This document shows, one piece after another, positions 62,689 to 64,000 of a DNA stretch of 64,000 bases. The notes under the pieces were generated by a model, which saw only the letters and a list, made by a program, of their open reading frames with translations, was not told where the DNA came from and searched no databases. The first letter of the stretch is position 1. Each line of letters begins with the position of its first letter. The stretch is from the NCBI RefSeq assembly GCF_000717915.1, contig NZ_JOCX01000003.1:1-64000 (forward strand), given 5' to 3'. The position numbers and the translations under genes were made by a program. Origin of the DNA: Streptomyces sp. NRRL S-244. GTDB taxonomy: Bacteria; Actinomycetota; Actinomycetes; Streptomycetales; Streptomycetaceae.

Positions 62689-64000
62689 TCAGCGCAGCGA
62701 CGAGGACTGTACGGAGTCCTGCTCATTGCCCGTGGTGAAGAAGAGCGGCCGAGGATCGGACGGGATGAAAAGCGCCGCGCCTTCCGTCGGCGGTTCGGTG
62801 CCCTCCGACGGAAGGCGGGTCTGCAGATCGATCCGTGTCGGCATCATGTCCATGAGACCGTGAGCGTCTGGGCGCTGATCCAAGTCGTCTGCGAACAAGA
62901 TCAAGTGAATGCCGAGCCGCGGGCCGGTACGGGCGGCATCCTGCATCACGCTGAGCAATTCCGGCGCCGACCGGAGAATCCGCGGGAAGTTCTCCACGGC
63001 CACGACAAGACGCGGTAGCCGCGGCAGGAGGGGGTTCTCGGATGCCGCGTCCTCGAGCATCCCAATGTCGTCGTGAGTCGTGATCGTCTCCAGCACGTGC
63101 CGGCGACGGCTGAGCTCGTACTTGAGCTTCTCACCCAGTGAGAGAGCGTGCGTCGTGTCGTCGCGCAGGTTGAGGTAGGCCGAACCGCTCACGGCGCCCT
63201 CGAAGCGGGCGAGCCCGCTGTGGCCGTCGTGGTCGGCAAGGATGAGCTCCATGCCCGTCCGGGCTTGCCGCGTCAGCTGCTCCAGGACGCGGCCGATGAC
63301 GTCCCTGCGTACACGAGCCGGACGCCCCAGGCACAGGAGGTGGGGGCCTTGTCCACCGCGGTGTTCGCTCTCAAGGGCCAGTTCCACCGTATCCAGTTCT
63401 GCGTTCAACCCGAGAGTCACCGTCAGCGGGTGACGCTGCAGACCCTGACCGTGGGCAAGGGAGTCGAAGGCTCGGACCAACCTGGCCGCGGAAGGTCTGC
63501 GGGCAGGATCGGTGTGCGTGCAGGCTCGAAGGATGGCAACCAGGTCGGACGAGAGCCTCGTGTTCGATGACCTCAGACCCTCGAGGAGGTCCACGCTCCC
63601 CTTCCGGCCTGTCGCCGCCTCCAAGAGCACGATGCCGAGTGCGTAGACATCGGCCTCCTCGGTCGGGTCGGTTGCGGGGTCCTCCAGTTCCGGGGCCCGA
63701 TACAGGGGGTTGGGCTCATAGCGTGACCTGTACCGGCTGGACCTGCCATCGAGCGATGCCGTCGTCCACCTCGCGATCTGTACGTCGCGCCCCGCGATCA
63801 GCACGCAGTGGGGAGTGAGGGAGCCGTGGACGAGCCGTCTCTGGTGGGCCCTGGACAGCCCTTTCGCGAGCTGCCGGGCCACTGCGACCAGAGCCGCTTG
63901 GTGCAGGACCCCCTGCTGCCGCGTGAAGGCCCGTAGGTTCGGCGCCGGTTCCGTCGTGCCGTCCAGTGCGCAGTCGACCGCGAGCCATGGCCGGTCATGA
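62689..64000 (-). CDS. protein pseudokinase fused to FtsK/SpoIIIE-like domain, partial
   Basis: At least 436 residues; the N-terminus lies beyond the right edge. The kinase part reads PWLAVDCALDGTTEP ... VARQLAKGLSRAHQRRLVHGSLTPHCVLIAGRDVQIARWTTAS ... YRAPELEDPATDPTEEADVYALGIVLLEAATG. The HRDLKPxN loop has become HGSLTPHC and the DFG is absent, so phosphotransfer is unlikely. The C-terminal half (LLCLGRPARVRRDVIGRVL ... PRLVVAVENFPRILRSAPELLSVMQDAARTGPRLGIHLILFADDL) resembles the late domains of FtsK/EssC ATPases without a Walker A. Possibly a scaffold linked to a secretion system outside the window. Confidence 0.8.
   Translation of the reverse strand, partial: HDRPWLAVDCALDGTTEPAPNLRAFTRQQGVLHQAALVAVARQLAKGLSRAHQRRLVHGSLTPHCVLIAGRDVQIARWTTASLDGRSSRYRSRYEPNPLYRAPELEDPATDPTEEADVYALGIVLLEAATGRKGSVDLLEGLRSSNTRLSSDLVAILRACTHTDPARRPSAARLVRAFDSLAHGQGLQRHPLTVTLGLNAELDTVELALESEHRGGQGPHLLCLGRPARVRRDVIGRVLEQLTRQARTGMELILADHDGHSGLARFEGAVSGSAYLNLRDDTTHALSLGEKLKYELSRRRHVLETITTHDDIGMLEDAASENPLLPRLPRLVVAVENFPRILRSAPELLSVMQDAARTGPRLGIHLILFADDLDQRPDAHGLMDMMPTRIDLQTRLPSEGTEPPTEGAALFIPSDPRPLFFTTGNEQDSVQSSSLR

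Overview
The window is about 72% GC by eye, with strong third-position G/C bias, frequent GTG starts, many 4-base ATGA/GTGA gene overlaps and almost no TTA codons. The gene set (catalase-peroxidase, carotenoid oxygenases, cytochromes P450, a STAND regulator, ECF sigma remnants, GH15 glycosidase, secreted CAP, amidase and deacetylase proteins) points to Streptomyces or a close relative, in an accessory or chromosome-arm type of region. No tRNA, rRNA, insertion sequence or CRISPR array was found.

Layout. 0-4.2 kb: the tail of a secreted protein, a secreted CAP protein, and a minus-strand run of small enzymes (DinB-like, DUF1801, two VOC proteins, an AraC regulator) plus a 33-residue membrane peptide. 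4.3-10 kb: an OmpR-type two-component system followed by a MacB-type ABC exporter; GATAC-core boxes in both promoter regions suggest one regulon. 10-12 kb: a two-gene cyclodipeptide synthase plus CYP121-like P450 operon. 12.2-15.9 kb: small proteins, a CBM48 protein and katG. 15.9-17.5 kb: decayed copies of an ECF sigma factor and a carotenoid oxygenase. 17.5-18.5 kb: an alpha/beta hydrolase with a frameshifted membrane protein.

18.7-31.5 kb is the most interesting block. It has two divergent arms around a promoter region that carries a Zur-box-like sequence. The left arm encodes a metal-chelate ABC importer (lipoprotein, FecCD permease, ATPase), a DUF364 putative metal-binding protein, a GHMP kinase and a PLP fold-II synthase. 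The right arm encodes an MFS exporter, an acetyltransferase, a PLP decarboxylase (frameshifted, with a TTA codon), a cysteine-synthase/rhodanese fusion, a SufS-like enzyme and a methyltransferase. No NRPS or NIS synthetase is present. It reads as a small amino-acid-derived metallophore pathway with its own export, uptake and probable zinc control.

31.6-42 kb: a VOC protein, a translationally coupled signalling and redox operon (receiver-TrxR-like fusion, cNMP-binding histidine kinase, UBP zinc finger), an amidotransferase-like/methyltransferase fusion, a PNPOx-like protein, a truncated EntE-like adenylation enzyme and a secreted tripeptidyl aminopeptidase. 41.6-48 kb: a same-strand P450, STAND regulator, MFS exporter and carotenoid-oxygenase set. 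48-56 kb: a channel-like membrane protein with a small upstream ORF, a GH15 glycosidase, a CPA-type antiporter, type II NADH dehydrogenase, and YrhK and GAP membrane proteins. 56-64 kb: a vWA protein, a polysaccharide deacetylase-like protein, a class A PBP whose transpeptidase SxxK motif reads TAFT, a secreted amidase, and a partial pseudokinase fused to an FtsK-like domain.

Several genes are broken or have lost catalytic residues. The two single-site frameshifts (near 18.5 and 27.0 kb) could be assembly errors. The ECF sigma and carotenoid-oxygenase remnants carry several lesions each and are real decay.
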